DNA of 64,000 nucleotides from Geminicoccus roseus DSM 18922 (GCF_000427665.1 NZ_KE386572.1:1219117-1283116); one strand, 5' to 3'; numbered from the stretch's first letter, positions 8,802 through 16,729 are shown. Numbers and translations are program-made. Notes: generated by a model from the letters alone, not told the origin.

Positions 8802-9526
8802 CGGCGCATCTGCGCCTGGAAGTCCGGCGGCAGCGGGGCCTGTGCCCGGATCGTCTCGCCGGCCATCCAGGGGATCTCGATGGCGCGCGCATGCAGCATC
8901 AGGCGCGAGGCCGTGTCGGCGCCGCCATAAATGCGATCACCTAGGAGCGGGGCCGCCAACGCCTTGAGATGCACCCGGATCTGGTGGGTGCGCCCGGTCC
9001 GGGGCCGGGCCTCCACCAGGGCCACCCCGTCCGCGCGGGCGATCACCCGGATGTCGGTCACCGCCGCCTGGCCCTCCCCGCTCGGCTCCATCCACCAGCC
9101 GCGGACCTCGCTGCGCTTGGCCAGGGGCAGGTCGATGCGGCCGTCCTCCAGGCCCGGCGCGTCGCCCACCAGGGCCAGATAGGTCTTGGTCACCGCCCCC
9201 TTGGCGAACAGCTCGCCCAGCCGCGCCAGGGCGGGCTTGGTTCGTCCCAGCACCAGGCAGCCGGACGTCTCCCGGTCGAGCCGGTGCGCAAGGCCTGGCG
9301 GCCGCCCCTTGCCGAACGCAAGCCAGGGCAGCAGCGCGTCCAGGGTAGCACCACCTTTCGGCCCGGCATGCACCGGCAGCCCGGCCGGCTTGTCGATCAC
9401 CATGACCGCATCGTCCCGGTGCAGCACCCGCCTGGTCATCGCGACCGCCGCGTCCGGCATCTCCCCCGTGACCGGCTGCCACCGTCGCTTCCTGGCCGGC
9501 TCCCGCCGCAAATCGTTCCGAACCAT
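8774..9526 (-). CDS. RluA-family RNA pseudouridine synthase
   Basis: This enzyme isomerises uridine to pseudouridine in rRNA or tRNA. The 250-residue product has the RluA-class catalytic motif HRLDRETSGCLVLG with the nucleophilic Asp, the upstream VIDKPAGLPVH motif, RTGRTHQIRVHL and a C-terminal LMLHARAIEIPW segment. There is no S4 domain, so it resembles the shorter RluA/TruC-like members; the exact target cannot be assigned. The start is the ATG at 9526 (a later ATG at 9460 is possible). It stands alone, transcribed toward the yceI operon and divergent from tRNA-Ser. Confidence 0.92.
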   Translation of the reverse strand: MVRNDLRREPARKRRWQPVTGEMPDAAVAMTRRVLHRDDAVMVIDKPAGLPVHAGPKGGATLDALLPWLAFGKGRPPGLAHRLDRETSGCLVLGRTKPALARLGELFAKGAVTKTYLALVGDAPGLEDGRIDLPLAKRSEVRGWWMEPSGEGQAAVTDIRVIARADGVALVEARPRTGRTHQIRVHLKALAAPLLGDRIYGGADTASRLMLHARAIEIPWMAGETIRAQAPLPPDFQAQMRRYGLGTAVS

Positions 9527-9578
9527 GCACCCTATCCTTGCGGCCTCGTCCTGCGGACGCTACACCACCACGCGCCGC

Positions 9579-9668
9579 GGAGGGATGCCGGAGTGGTCGA
9601 TCGGGGCGGTCTCGAAAACCGTTGTGCCAGCGATGGTACCCAGGGTTCGAATCCCTGTCCCTCCGCCA
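9579..9668 (+). tRNA. tRNA-Ser (CGA)
   Basis: A 90-base class II tRNA with encoded CCA. The acceptor GGAGGGA pairs with TCCCTCC, the discriminator is G, the anticodon loop is CTCGAAA (anticodon CGA) closed by CGGT/ACCG, a long variable arm is present, and the T arm is CAGGGTTCGAATCCCTG. The 3' end (from 9655) is duplicated at 31962-31977, marking it as the integration site of the downstream element; the tRNA itself remains intact. Confidence 0.97.
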
Positions 9669-9670
9669 GC
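9655..9670 (+). repeat. attL: 16-bp direct repeat within the tRNA-Ser 3' end
   Basis: CTGTCCCTCCGCCAGC covers the T-stem/acceptor strand, CCA and two further bases of tRNA-Ser. The identical sequence occurs in the same orientation at 31962-31977. Flanking bases differ on both sides, so the shared core is exactly 16 bp. Confidence 0.9.
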
Positions 9671-9944
9671 GTTTTGTTATAACCCATTGGTATTGCGACC
9701 CTTATAGCTGCTCTGCTTAAGGCAGACCCTACGTTGGCCCCTACCAGCTGATTGCATGCTATCACCATGCGGCTACCGTCACTGCCAGCACGCTGGGTGA
9801 TAGGCTTGCTTTGGTCCGCGAGGGGTAGCCAGAATGGCCGTATCTGGTGATGACCGCAGACACTCGAAACGCCTGCGGCCGAAACCCACCTTGTAGGGTG
9901 CTTGTACACCAGATAGGGTTCATGGGCTGCTCCAGGGGGAAATA

Positions 9945-10757
9945 ATGGCGTTTGTGCCGCTGAATGACGATCATGCAGTGGCATCGTGCGACTTTGCGTT
10001 GGCGCTTAGCCGACCGCTACCGCGAAGTGCAATAAGCGAGCTTCAGTCGCTGGCCGCTTCCCTTGCGGCAGAACTGCCAGCATCGGCAATGGTGCAGCCT
10101 AGCGACGTAGATGATGCCATTGTGCCCATCATATCGAATGGGGCACCGGGCATTGAGCTTGCCTACTTGCGGCCTGACGGAAGCCCGGTATGGGCCCTGA
10201 GGCTAATAAATAATGAAATATTTGTAAGCTGCACTCGTTATACCCGTTGGGAAAAAAGTTGGGATCAAGCTAGATCTTATCTTTGGCAAGCGTTAGCAAA
10301 GCTAGCCCTAATAAAGTTTGAAGCTGCTGTCGCAGTAATAGCCCTCCGCGTCGTTGACCGCTTTTCGTCCAACGAAGATACCGCAAAAATAGACGATTTG
10401 TTTCAGCGACATTCCTGGTTACCTGATCCAATATTTGCTGGCGGTCCACTATGGCACAATCACTCAGGTTGGTACTCAGACCATGATAGTGGTCCGACGC
10501 TCAACAACCTCAACTTAACCGCACAGCGAGTGCAAGATGGTCAGGGTCCCGCCAGGATAGTCATTGATATCGTGCATCGCCTTCAATTACGCCTCCGAAG
10601 TTCTGAAATCTTGTCACAAGATTCTATCCAAAGTATCCAGGCAGTCATTGATCAACACATGAATGATTTGCATCTAAACAACAAAGTCGTACTTCACGGC
10701 TTGCTACAGCCTGTAGTGTTGGATAGGATCGGGCTTAAGGTGACACCAAATGCCTGA
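9945..10757 (+). CDS. Unknown 270-residue protein, possibly TIGR04255 family; first gene of AT-richer module
   Basis: I tentatively relate this to the TIGR04255 family of sporadically distributed proteins, from its length and the central pattern VSCTRYTRWEKSWDQARSYL followed by a helical region and beta strands; the function of that family is not established. There is no signal peptide or membrane helix. The DNA is visibly AT-richer than the flanking core genome, indicating a separate origin. It begins about 275 bases inside the left end of the element, in an operon with two downstream genes, and overlaps the next by 8 bases. The position at the element edge is typical of defence or cargo genes, but no known defence domain is visible. 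Confidence 0.75.
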   Translation: MAFVPLNDDHAVASCDFALALSRPLPRSAISELQSLAASLAAELPASAMVQPSDVDDAIVPIISNGAPGIELAYLRPDGSPVWALRLINNEIFVSCTRYTRWEKSWDQARSYLWQALAKLALIKFEAAVAVIALRVVDRFSSNEDTAKIDDLFQRHSWLPDPIFAGGPLWHNHSGWYSDHDSGPTLNNLNLTAQRVQDGQGPARIVIDIVHRLQLRLRSSEILSQDSIQSIQAVIDQHMNDLHLNNKVVLHGLLQPVVLDRIGLKVTPNA

Positions 10758-11526
10758 GTTAGATTTTGCGATTAGTGGCCATCCATTTCTTGAAGTTCTT
10801 GATGATGAGCCGCAACATAGTGATCCTTGGGCTGCAATGGATCCAGAGATCTCGTGCAGAAGCGTGAGACGTCGCGGGTGGACTTCATCTAGGCGCCGCA
10901 GTGAGTTGCTTGGAATTGATGATCAACACGACTCATTAATACCCGCACCAGATCATGATGTCCGACAAAATTTTCGCCTGCGGACATCAAGCGCTGCTGT
11001 AGAAGAAATTCGACGCAATTTTAAGTTTCATACCCCCAGACATGTCTTTTTTAGTTATGTTCATAAAGAAGTGTTAGACGCTTATAGTAAGCATCTTTTG
11101 GATAGCATACATTCTGCGTTGGTTGATGTTACCCCAAAAAAGGCGGCTTCGCCTGTCCTGGAGCAATGGGAGCGCGCGCTTCTTGATTTACAGAGTCTCT
11201 CTGATGATTGGGCTGGCCCGGGTACCACGCCTCCTTCAGACCATGCAAAGGCTGATGTGGAAGCATTGAGGCTTCTACTGGCTCAAGCTCAGACAGCGCC
11301 AGAGTTTGAAGTCGATGAGAGTGATGGACAGATCACCCTCCGTTGGGTGGACGCTGCTATGGAGCGTTCATTTGCTCTGGTTGTGCCGGGCAACAAGACG
11401 GTTATTGCTGTTGGCTCAGCCGGCACTGGCTTGTCTCCAAGAGTGCAAACATTAGCCGTTGATGATGAGGCTGCACTACAGGCACTTCTAGAGCAGCCAT
11501 CGGTTGCAGCTTTGATCAATCCCTAA
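10750..11526 (+). CDS. Hypothetical 258-residue protein, second gene of the module
   Basis: I do not recognise a named family. The N-terminal half is polar with arginine-rich patches (SCRSVRRRGWTSSRRRSELLG); the C-terminal half has a repeating helix-strand pattern beginning LLDLQSLSDDWAGPGTTPPS, then DGQITLRWVDAAMERSFALVV. The LPDxWDGxGAxPPS-like stretch resembles one seen in small mobile-element proteins of unknown function. It is soluble, with no signal peptide. Its ATG lies inside the end of the preceding gene (8-base overlap), so the two are translationally coupled. Base composition matches its AT-richer neighbours. Confidence 0.72.
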   Translation: MPELDFAISGHPFLEVLDDEPQHSDPWAAMDPEISCRSVRRRGWTSSRRRSELLGIDDQHDSLIPAPDHDVRQNFRLRTSSAAVEEIRRNFKFHTPRHVFFSYVHKEVLDAYSKHLLDSIHSALVDVTPKKAASPVLEQWERALLDLQSLSDDWAGPGTTPPSDHAKADVEALRLLLAQAQTAPEFEVDESDGQITLRWVDAAMERSFALVVPGNKTVIAVGSAGTGLSPRVQTLAVDDEAALQALLEQPSVAALINP

Positions 11527-11584
11527 GCTATTTTGACCGGCAGCATGCTGACTCATTCATCGCACCTCCCCGACGAGCGCATGC

Positions 11585-12088
11585 ATGCCTTGTAGTAGTC
11601 CCTGCCCTCGTGAGTTGCATTGGTTCTCTCCGGACTCTCCGGGAGTTGTGCGCGACAGTGAAATTGTGTGCAGGGCCGCGTATGACCCAAATCACGTACG
11701 AAAGGGCGTGGTCAAGCCCTCGATAATAAAAAATACTGATCTTCTAAATGGAGAGCTCTCGGTTTGGCGGATGGAACAACTAGATCCGCCATCCTTTGAG
11801 GGTGCGGTTCACCATTGCTCAGATCAAGCTCAGGCAGACGCTACCCTTCATTCTCTTTCTGTGCCTACGGCAAGGGCTATTCGGCAAATTCGTGATATAA
11901 ATGGATGTTCAGCATTCTGCGTTATTGACGATACCCGGACTGGCGCCACCACTAGTCATGTTGCCCACGCAGCTGTCGCCATCTGCCAGATGCTTAAACC
12001 TGAAGAAATGGACAATAATCACCCAAGATACGTGGAAATAAAAAATGAGCTTTTTTTGGTGCTAAAAAGATATCTTAGGTCAGTGTAG
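11585..12088 (+). CDS. Hypothetical 167-residue protein, third gene of the module
   Basis: The function is not recognised. The product contains six cysteines and the core VRKGVVKPSIIKNTDLLNGE, then LSVWRMEQLDPPSF, ending in a helical segment. The opening MPCSSPCPRELHWFSPDSPG is unusual, and the start could lie further downstream. It follows the preceding gene after 58 bases on the same strand and converges on the DUF1376 gene, overlapping its 3' end by 14 bases. Shared strand, spacing and low GC make it part of one module with the two upstream genes. Confidence 0.65.
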   Translation: MPCSSPCPRELHWFSPDSPGVVRDSEIVCRAAYDPNHVRKGVVKPSIIKNTDLLNGELSVWRMEQLDPPSFEGAVHHCSDQAQADATLHSLSVPTARAIRQIRDINGCSAFCVIDDTRTGATTSHVAHAAVAICQMLKPEEMDNNHPRYVEIKNELFLVLKRYLRSV

Positions 12089-13031
12089 CGTACTTAGCGC
12101 TACTGCAGTTGCTGTTGTCTTGAGCAGACAAGAATTCTAGCTGTCGCTCCACCGCGAGAAACAGATCTCTCGTGTCTCGTCCTTGGCCTAGCCGCTCTAC
12201 CAACCTTACCAGCCTCTCCGATCCCACCCGCTCCAACAGCGCGTCGTACCGGACACGACTCTGCGTCGCCAGCAGTGCTCCAGCAGCAAGCCGTACTAGC
12301 TCAATCGGCTCAGCAGGCGTTGCAGGAGCAGTCGCCGCCTCTGGCGCCCCATCCTGCCACCGCCGCTGATCCAGCCAGTTCGCCGGGTGCAGGATGTAGC
12401 GCTCCTGCGTCTTGTCTGCCTTCCAGCGCGCTGCAGCCGCCTTCACCGCTGCCACCAGCTCCTCGGCTCCCACCTCAGCCCGAGCCCGCTGATAGGCTTC
12501 CAGCGTCGCCCGCCTGCCGATCTGCCTCGGATAGGCCTGCCACCAGACCTCGAACTCCGCATCGAGCACACGCTCGTCCCCTGGCAGGGGGACTGTAGGG
12601 GGTGATTCTTTGGTTTTGGTCTTTGGTTTTGGATAGGGGCCAGCTTGCTGCCGGTTTGCTCCCTCATTCGCTGGAGCAGCCTCGTGCTCTGCCAAGGGCT
12701 TAGGCTCCCGACCTTGCCGAGCCGCCTTGGCGCGTTTCTCCGAGATCGCTCCCAGCCTTTCGCGCACAGATCGCTGCTTCTTCTGTGTCCAGACGCCATC
12801 CTCGATCCGCCAGAACGAGGCCAGCACCGGGCGCAGGCGCTTCTTCCAGCGGTCGAGCGTCACCTTGGCCACCCGGGCCAGGAAGGCGTCGTCGTCGCGC
12901 AGGCAGCAGCCAGGCGAGCGCCAGGCAGCGAACAGGAGCAGCATGTAGGCACCATGCTCCTCGGTGGTCAGATGGGTCGTGTCGGCGAGATAGGCGTCCG
13001 TGTAGAACGGCATCGCCGGGAAGTCGGCCAT
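12075..13031 (-). CDS. DUF1376 (YdaU-type) replication protein
   Basis: This is a phage-type replication initiator or replisome organiser. The N-terminus carries the DUF1376 signature (PFYTDAYLADTTHLTTEEHG, AYMLLLFAAWR), followed by a charged, lysine- and glutamine-rich linker (KPKTKTKESPP) and a C-terminal domain with FEVWWQAYPRQIGRRATLEA and RYILHPANWLDQRRW, seen in many phage replication proteins. I chose the ATG at 13031; seven further codons upstream are open to 13052. It is separated from the PrimPol operon by 14 kb, so the element carries two unlinked replication functions. Confidence 0.82.
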   Translation of the reverse strand: MADFPAMPFYTDAYLADTTHLTTEEHGAYMLLLFAAWRSPGCCLRDDDAFLARVAKVTLDRWKKRLRPVLASFWRIEDGVWTQKKQRSVRERLGAISEKRAKAARQGREPKPLAEHEAAPANEGANRQQAGPYPKPKTKTKESPPTVPLPGDERVLDAEFEVWWQAYPRQIGRRATLEAYQRARAEVGAEELVAAVKAAAARWKADKTQERYILHPANWLDQRRWQDGAPEAATAPATPAEPIELVRLAAGALLATQSRVRYDALLERVGSERLVRLVERLGQGRDTRDLFLAVERQLEFLSAQDNSNCSSAKYATLT

Positions 13032-13107
13032 GGTGGATTCCCCATGCGCCATAGATCACCGGCGACAGCAGCCGCGGCGGGATCAACATGGCGTGGATGA
13101 AGGGAGG

Positions 13108-13133
13108 GCCGCCTCGGTGGTAGGCGAGGCGGC
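13108..13133 (-). terminator. Hairpin downstream of the 13145-14048 operon, possible terminator
   Basis: GCCGCCTCG and CGAGGCGGC form a perfect 9-bp stem with an 8-base loop, 12 bases after the stop of the small minus-strand operon and upstream of the DUF1376 gene. There is no good T run on either side, so termination is plausible but not proven. Confidence 0.45.
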
Positions 13134-13144
13134 TTAGGTTCAGC

Positions 13145-13396
13145 TTAGGGCGATGTGACGTCCTTGACGAGTATCACGAGCTTTTGCTGGATCTCGCGTG
13201 CCTTGGACAGGCCGTCCTCGTAGCGTCCATAGACGTCGCTGATCATGTCGGCGATCGCTTCACCCTCGTGGGGCACCAGGCTGGCGGCGCCACGTCCGGC
13301 AAGCCACAGCGTGCGCACCTGGGCCTGCGCCTCGTCGAGCGCATGATCGAGTTCGCGGACGTGATCCACGATCCGGTCGAAGGGGATGTGGCTCAT
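13145..13396 (-). CDS. Hypothetical 83-residue helical protein
   Basis: Small, acidic and mostly helical (DRIVDHVRELDHALDEAQAQ, MISDVYGRYEDGLSKAREIQ). No recognised domain. It is last of three overlapping minus-strand genes (ATGA overlap with the gene at 13393) and has high GC like them, so it is a genuine part of this small operon rather than a shadow. The content suggests a structural or regulatory helper of the element. Confidence 0.6.
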   Translation of the reverse strand: MSHIPFDRIVDHVRELDHALDEAQAQVRTLWLAGRGAASLVPHEGEAIADMISDVYGRYEDGLSKAREIQQKLVILVKDVTSP

Positions 13397-13665
13397 ATCG
13401 CGACCTCCTCAGGCGTCGCACCGAGCGTGGTGCGAATGTCGGCCATGCAGTCGCGCATGTCGTCGGCCAGCTCGAATGCGGCTTCCAGTTCATGCGCGTG
13501 GGCTGCGTCCTGGTGGTGCCGTGCCTGCAGTGCCAGCGCCGACAGAACCAGATGCAGCTGTGTCGACTTGGTCCATGCGTGGTCCAGGGCATCGGTCAGT
13601 TCGACGGCGTTGACAGTGGAGAGATCTGGCACGCCGCCCGGGGTCCGCTTGGGCTTCGTGGTCAT
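13393..13665 (-). CDS. Hypothetical 90-residue helical protein
   Basis: No recognised family. The sequence is helical with a short basic N-terminus (MTTKPKRTPGGVPDLS) and HHQDAAHAHELEAAFELADD in the middle. It overlaps both neighbours by 4 bases (13662-13665 and 13393-13396), so the three genes are translationally coupled. Confidence 0.6.
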   Translation of the reverse strand: MTTKPKRTPGGVPDLSTVNAVELTDALDHAWTKSTQLHLVLSALALQARHHQDAAHAHELEAAFELADDMRDCMADIRTTLGATPEEVAI

Positions 13666-14048
13666 GCCACCTCTCCGGCCAACATGCGCTCGATGTCGGA
13701 GAAGAGCCCGTCCAGCCAGCCGCCCGCCTCCGGCGGGTCCTCCTGGCGGTAGAACGCGAGTTTAAGCCGGATGTCGTCGAGCGACGTGGCCGGCGTGGCG
13801 AAGAGTTGATCCTCCAGCGTGCTCCAGATCTGGTATCCGGCCTCGGCCGCCAGACTTTGCTCGGTGCCCTCGGACACAATGCGCCAGTCCGCCATGGCGT
13901 CCTGCCATTGGCGGTGGAGGGCCTGCACGAGAGAAGGCGGAGCAGAGGCACGCGCAGTGCTTGCTGTGACGCCGATCACTCCGGCTGCGCCAGCTTGAGC
14001 GAGCAGTGTGCGGCGGGTTGGTGTAAGGGCGTGGTTAGCCGATCGCAT
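13662..14048 (-). CDS. Hypothetical protein with Tat-like or signal-type N-terminus
   Basis: A 128-residue product from the ATG at 14048. The N-terminus (PTRRTLLAQAGAAGVIGV) has a twin arginine before a hydrophobic stretch and an AxA-like site near TARASA, which suggests export by Tat or membrane insertion. The remainder is helical (LHRQWQDAMADWRIVSEG, GGWLDGLFSDIERML). The frame is open upstream to 14198, but that part would cross the divergent promoter. It is the first gene of the three-gene minus-strand operon, divergent from the DNA-binding cassette at 14157. Confidence 0.62.
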   Translation of the reverse strand: MRSANHALTPTRRTLLAQAGAAGVIGVTASTARASAPPSLVQALHRQWQDAMADWRIVSEGTEQSLAAEAGYQIWSTLEDQLFATPATSLDDIRLKLAFYRQEDPPEAGGWLDGLFSDIERMLAGEVA

Positions 14049-14103
14049 GGAAGCACTCTTCTGCGTGAGGTTAGGGCCGGGGATGAGTTCCCGCTCTCTC
14101 CGG

Positions 14104-14156
14104 CCCACTTTCATGTCGTACGCGAAAGCGTTGATCAATGTCAACTGCTGTAGTAC
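14104..14156. promoter_or_regulatory. Divergent control region with GTTGA/TCAAC inverted repeat
   Basis: The gap between the divergent genes at 14048 and 14157 contains GTTGATCAATGTCAAC, with 5-base arms GTTGA and TCAAC six bases apart, and a nested 8-bp palindrome TTGATCAA, just upstream of the ribbon-helix-helix-like gene. It is a candidate operator for autoregulation. Confidence 0.4.
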
Positions 14157-14375
14157 ATGAAAGGCATGAAGCGACCACGCCCTACTAAACTGCCTCACCT
14201 CGTGCAGCTTCGCCTGCCTGACGAGCTAGCAGCCGCCATTGATGGTTGGCGCCGCGATCAACAGGATATTCCTACTAGGTCAGAAGCTATCCGCCGCCTG
14301 ATCGAGTCAGGCCTGAAGGCGGAGAGCGAAAAGCCGCTGCCGTCTGCTGAGAAGGTCACCGAGGTCATTCGGTGA
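14157..14375 (+). CDS. Small ribbon-helix-helix-like DNA-binding protein
   Basis: The 72-residue product contains LPHLVQLRLPDELAAAIDGW followed by RSEAIRRLIESGL, the beta strand plus two helices of a CopG/Arc-type fold, with a basic N-terminus (MKGMKRPRPTK). Such proteins are dimeric repressors. An inverted repeat lies immediately upstream. The stop overlaps the start of the next gene as GTGA. It heads a plus-strand cassette of four small DNA-binding-type genes. Confidence 0.75.
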   Translation: MKGMKRPRPTKLPHLVQLRLPDELAAAIDGWRRDQQDIPTRSEAIRRLIESGLKAESEKPLPSAEKVTEVIR

Positions 14376-14752
14376 CTGAGCGGCTGGTGGTCGATGAGGT
14401 CGAAGCAGCCTTCATGCTCGGGGCTTCCACCTTCACGGAAGCGAAGCAGATCCTTCGAGACATTCCTGTGGTCAAGGATCGTCTGAGCGTAAGGTACAGC
14501 GTCGAGGATCTGAAGAAGGCCACCGGGATGGGCGATCTTAGGCAGGCGGACGATGTTGCCACGCCGCCTGATCCGAGGGCGCTGATGCTTCCACGTGAGG
14601 CGGCCCATTACCTCCGGATCTCGCCTGCCTCGCTTGTTGACTGGCGCTACAAGCGACGTGGCCCACCACACGTTAAGGTCGGTGGCCGCGTTTTCTACCG
14701 CATGTCAGACCTGGATGTCTGGCTCTCTGAGACTGCTGCGAAATCGAAGTAG
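14372..14752 (+). CDS. Excisionase/AlpA-type HTH protein with duplicated N-terminal domain
   Basis: A 126-residue product. The C-terminal half (REAAHYLRISPASLVDWRYK, GPPHVKVGGRVFYRMSDLDV) is a MerR-like winged helix typical of excisionases. The N-terminal half (VDEVEAAFMLGASTFTEAKQ, YSVEDLKKATGM) is shared with the gene at 14864. The start is GTG at 14372, overlapping the preceding stop (GTGA). It probably acts in excision or as a regulator of the element. Confidence 0.78.
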   Translation: MTERLVVDEVEAAFMLGASTFTEAKQILRDIPVVKDRLSVRYSVEDLKKATGMGDLRQADDVATPPDPRALMLPREAAHYLRISPASLVDWRYKRRGPPHVKVGGRVFYRMSDLDVWLSETAAKSK

Positions 14753-14863
14753 GAATGGGGGCAAACACCATCGAGCGTGAGGCCGTCGCTGCTCGCGTCC
14801 GTGACATCGTGCCAGTTTGAGTGGGAGCGGAAGCCAACCTGAGCAGCAGGATAAGGAGCGGAC

Positions 14864-15133
14864 ATGATGGAAAAGCTGGCTGTCGGTGAGGTCGAGGCCG
14901 CCTACATGCTGGGCGCGTCCGACTTCGCCGAAGGACGCCGCCTGCTGCGCTCCATCCCGCCATTGTCCGGCACCACGAAAAAGTACAGCCTTGCCGAGAT
15001 CCGCAAGCGTGCGGGGGAGGACCAGCGCACCTCCCAGGATCTGGCGAAGGTGGAAGATGCCCTCATCGCGCGTGCGAAAGCTCCGGCACGTGCCCCGGTA
15101 CGTCGTCGCAATGCGGCCAAAGATGATAGATGA
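14864..15133 (+). CDS. Paralogue of the N-terminal domain of the 14372 gene
   Basis: An 89-residue product, GEVEAAYMLGASDFAEGRRL then YSLAEIRKRAGEDQ, aligning along its first 50 residues with the first 50 of the 14372 product, but lacking the winged-helix half and ending in a basic tail (APARAPVRRRNAAKDDR). It looks like a recognition or oligomerisation domain carried alone. A strong ribosome-binding site (ATAAGGAG) precedes ATGATG. Its stop overlaps the next ATG (ATGA). Confidence 0.68.
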   Translation: MMEKLAVGEVEAAYMLGASDFAEGRRLLRSIPPLSGTTKKYSLAEIRKRAGEDQRTSQDLAKVEDALIARAKAPARAPVRRRNAAKDDR

Positions 15134-15417
15134 CCCAGAGCATTCCTGAAGCAACGCTGCCGCAGCGCCTGACGGAGCGGGATGCCTTGATCATCTCGGC
15201 ATACCCTTCCGTTAAGCACCTCAACGCCGCCATCCGTCGGGGCGACTTCCCGCCTCCCGACCAGCAGGACAGATCAGTTGGACCGCTCTGGTGGAACAGC
15301 ACGATCAAAGCCTGGGCAGCCGCTCATGGTTGGAAAGACCCGCATCCGTCGGCGTCTCGACGCGAGATCGAGGTTGAAGCGACGCAACGAGTGCTGATGG
15401 ATAGGTTCAGCCGGTAA
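15130..15417 (+). CDS. Small probable DNA-binding protein
   Basis: A 95-residue product with RLTERDALIISAYPSVKHLN and AIRRGDFPPPDQQDRSVGPL, then WWNSTIKAWAAAHGW, a pattern resembling AlpA/Cox-type winged helices in which the wing residues precede a W-containing recognition strand. It is coupled to the upstream gene by an ATGA overlap. Its role may be repressor or excision helper; the call rests on pattern only. Confidence 0.6.
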   Translation: MTQSIPEATLPQRLTERDALIISAYPSVKHLNAAIRRGDFPPPDQQDRSVGPLWWNSTIKAWAAAHGWKDPHPSASRREIEVEATQRVLMDRFSR

Positions 15418-15639
15418 CTGGCAGCGCAGCCGGAAATTGGCACAGGCGCGGGACTGCCCGAGGTTCAGCGGCAGGCGGAATGTAGCGGTGGAACGGCAGG
15501 AGGGGGCGGGGCTGCCGTTGCCGGGGTACTGGCGGCCGAGGTGAGAGCGCCGCACGTAGGAGGCTGGCGGGTCATAGCGAGCGCACGAACGTGCCCCAGT
15601 TGTTTAGGTAAAACAGGAACCGAAACCGCAAGGGGTTTC

Positions 15640-16503
15640 CTAGTCACTCAACAACTTCAGCCATCGCTGCAGCACAGGCGTGGGCTCATCGTCCGTAGGT
15701 TCACGATATAACGCTGACCAGTTTTGGAACACCTCCTCGTTGGGGAGGAGGCCACTCCTCTCAGCCTTTCCAAAATTGGGCTCATTTATCCTTGGCGCAG
15801 AGTCCCCTAACTTTCGAGCCCGCCTCTTTCCAAGTTTTACAAGTTCCTTTTGAATAATTCTACCAAATCCAATTGTCGAATTCATTGAAGATTCTATTAT
15901 CTCCAACAAGGATGGATGAGTTTCATCAACACGACCACGATCTGTCACCAATCCGAAATACTTACTGTACCCCTCTACGCCTTGATATTCTTTAGCCATC
16001 ATGTCAGTGATGAAAGCATTGCGTCTGTTCACGGCTCCATTGAGAGCTGACATGCACCTAATCATAGATGCAGTCGCCCCCAACAGCCGTCCGTGCGACG
16101 GGATCTTTTCAAAGATAAGACTTTCAATCCTAGCGAGGGGAACAACAGGAGGATCAACGGCATCCAAAAGAAATTCGATGTGAAAATTCACTAATATTCC
16201 TTCTGGAATATCGTCCGTGTTCTCCGCAAACTCCTCATATCTCTTTAATTTCAAGGAAAAGTCTTCAAGCATGGGCCTTACCGCTTCCTGCTTAAAGACC
16301 AAAAGCGTATTTATCGCGTCAAAAATAAGAGCTATCGCCGCATTTATATTATTTATCTCCTGCTGCAATTCATCCCTAATCTTTTGCCGCTTAGCAATCA
16401 AGTGGCCACCATATGCTCCTCCAACTGCCGACAATGTGCCGACAAGAAGACCGCTAAAGAATTCGGAATTCAGGAAATGCCAAAGTTGGTTCATGGAGTG
16501 CAT
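15640..16503 (-). CDS. Membrane-anchored hypothetical protein, AT-richer
   Basis: A 287-residue product from the ATG at 16503. One N-terminal transmembrane helix (FFSGLLVGTLSAVGGAYGG, about residues 13-31) is followed by a long cytoplasmic helical domain (KRQKIRDELQQEINNINAAI, FKQEAVRPMLEDFSLKLKRY) and an arginine/lysine-rich C-terminal part. No enzymatic motif is visible. The DNA is AT-richer than its surroundings, suggesting recent acquisition by the element. It stands alone on the minus strand between DNA-binding and RTX genes. A membrane-anchored effector is possible but unsupported by a motif. Confidence 0.65.
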   Translation of the reverse strand: MHSMNQLWHFLNSEFFSGLLVGTLSAVGGAYGGHLIAKRQKIRDELQQEINNINAAIALIFDAINTLLVFKQEAVRPMLEDFSLKLKRYEEFAENTDDIPEGILVNFHIEFLLDAVDPPVVPLARIESLIFEKIPSHGRLLGATASMIRCMSALNGAVNRRNAFITDMMAKEYQGVEGYSKYFGLVTDRGRVDETHPSLLEIIESSMNSTIGFGRIIQKELVKLGKRRARKLGDSAPRINEPNFGKAERSGLLPNEEVFQNWSALYREPTDDEPTPVLQRWLKLLSD

Positions 16504-16525
16504 AGCGTGAGTGGCCGACGCTTGT

Positions 16526-16729
16526 TCAAAGCCAGCCGGCGGGGCACAGCGCAAGTTGATTCACACCCAACAGTTCACGCCGCTCCATCGCAGCCGCAGG
16601 CGTCAACGCGTCACCCTCGCGCAATCCATCCTCGCCGTGCTCCAGCCAGAACTCCCGGCGCAGCAAGATCAACTCGTCCAGACCCGACCGCAGCCGCCGC
16701 ATGGCGACGTCCTTGTCCACCAGCGTCAC
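16526..16729 (-). CDS. Possible small helical protein
   Basis: A 67-residue frame, 22 bases upstream of the membrane-protein gene on the same strand. The sequence is amphipathic and helical (MRRLRSGLDELILLRREFWL, EHGEDGLREGDAL), as in many small element proteins. There is no homology I can name, and it could be a chance frame. Confidence 0.35.
   Translation of the reverse strand: MTLVDKDVAMRRLRSGLDELILLRREFWLEHGEDGLREGDALTPAAAMERRELLGVNQLALCPAGWL

Noticed and set aside
9532-9984. Minus-strand frame across tRNA-Ser ending in a GFEPWVPS-type stretch
   Set aside because: It is translated from the tRNA complement, a common artefact; it has no independent coding evidence.
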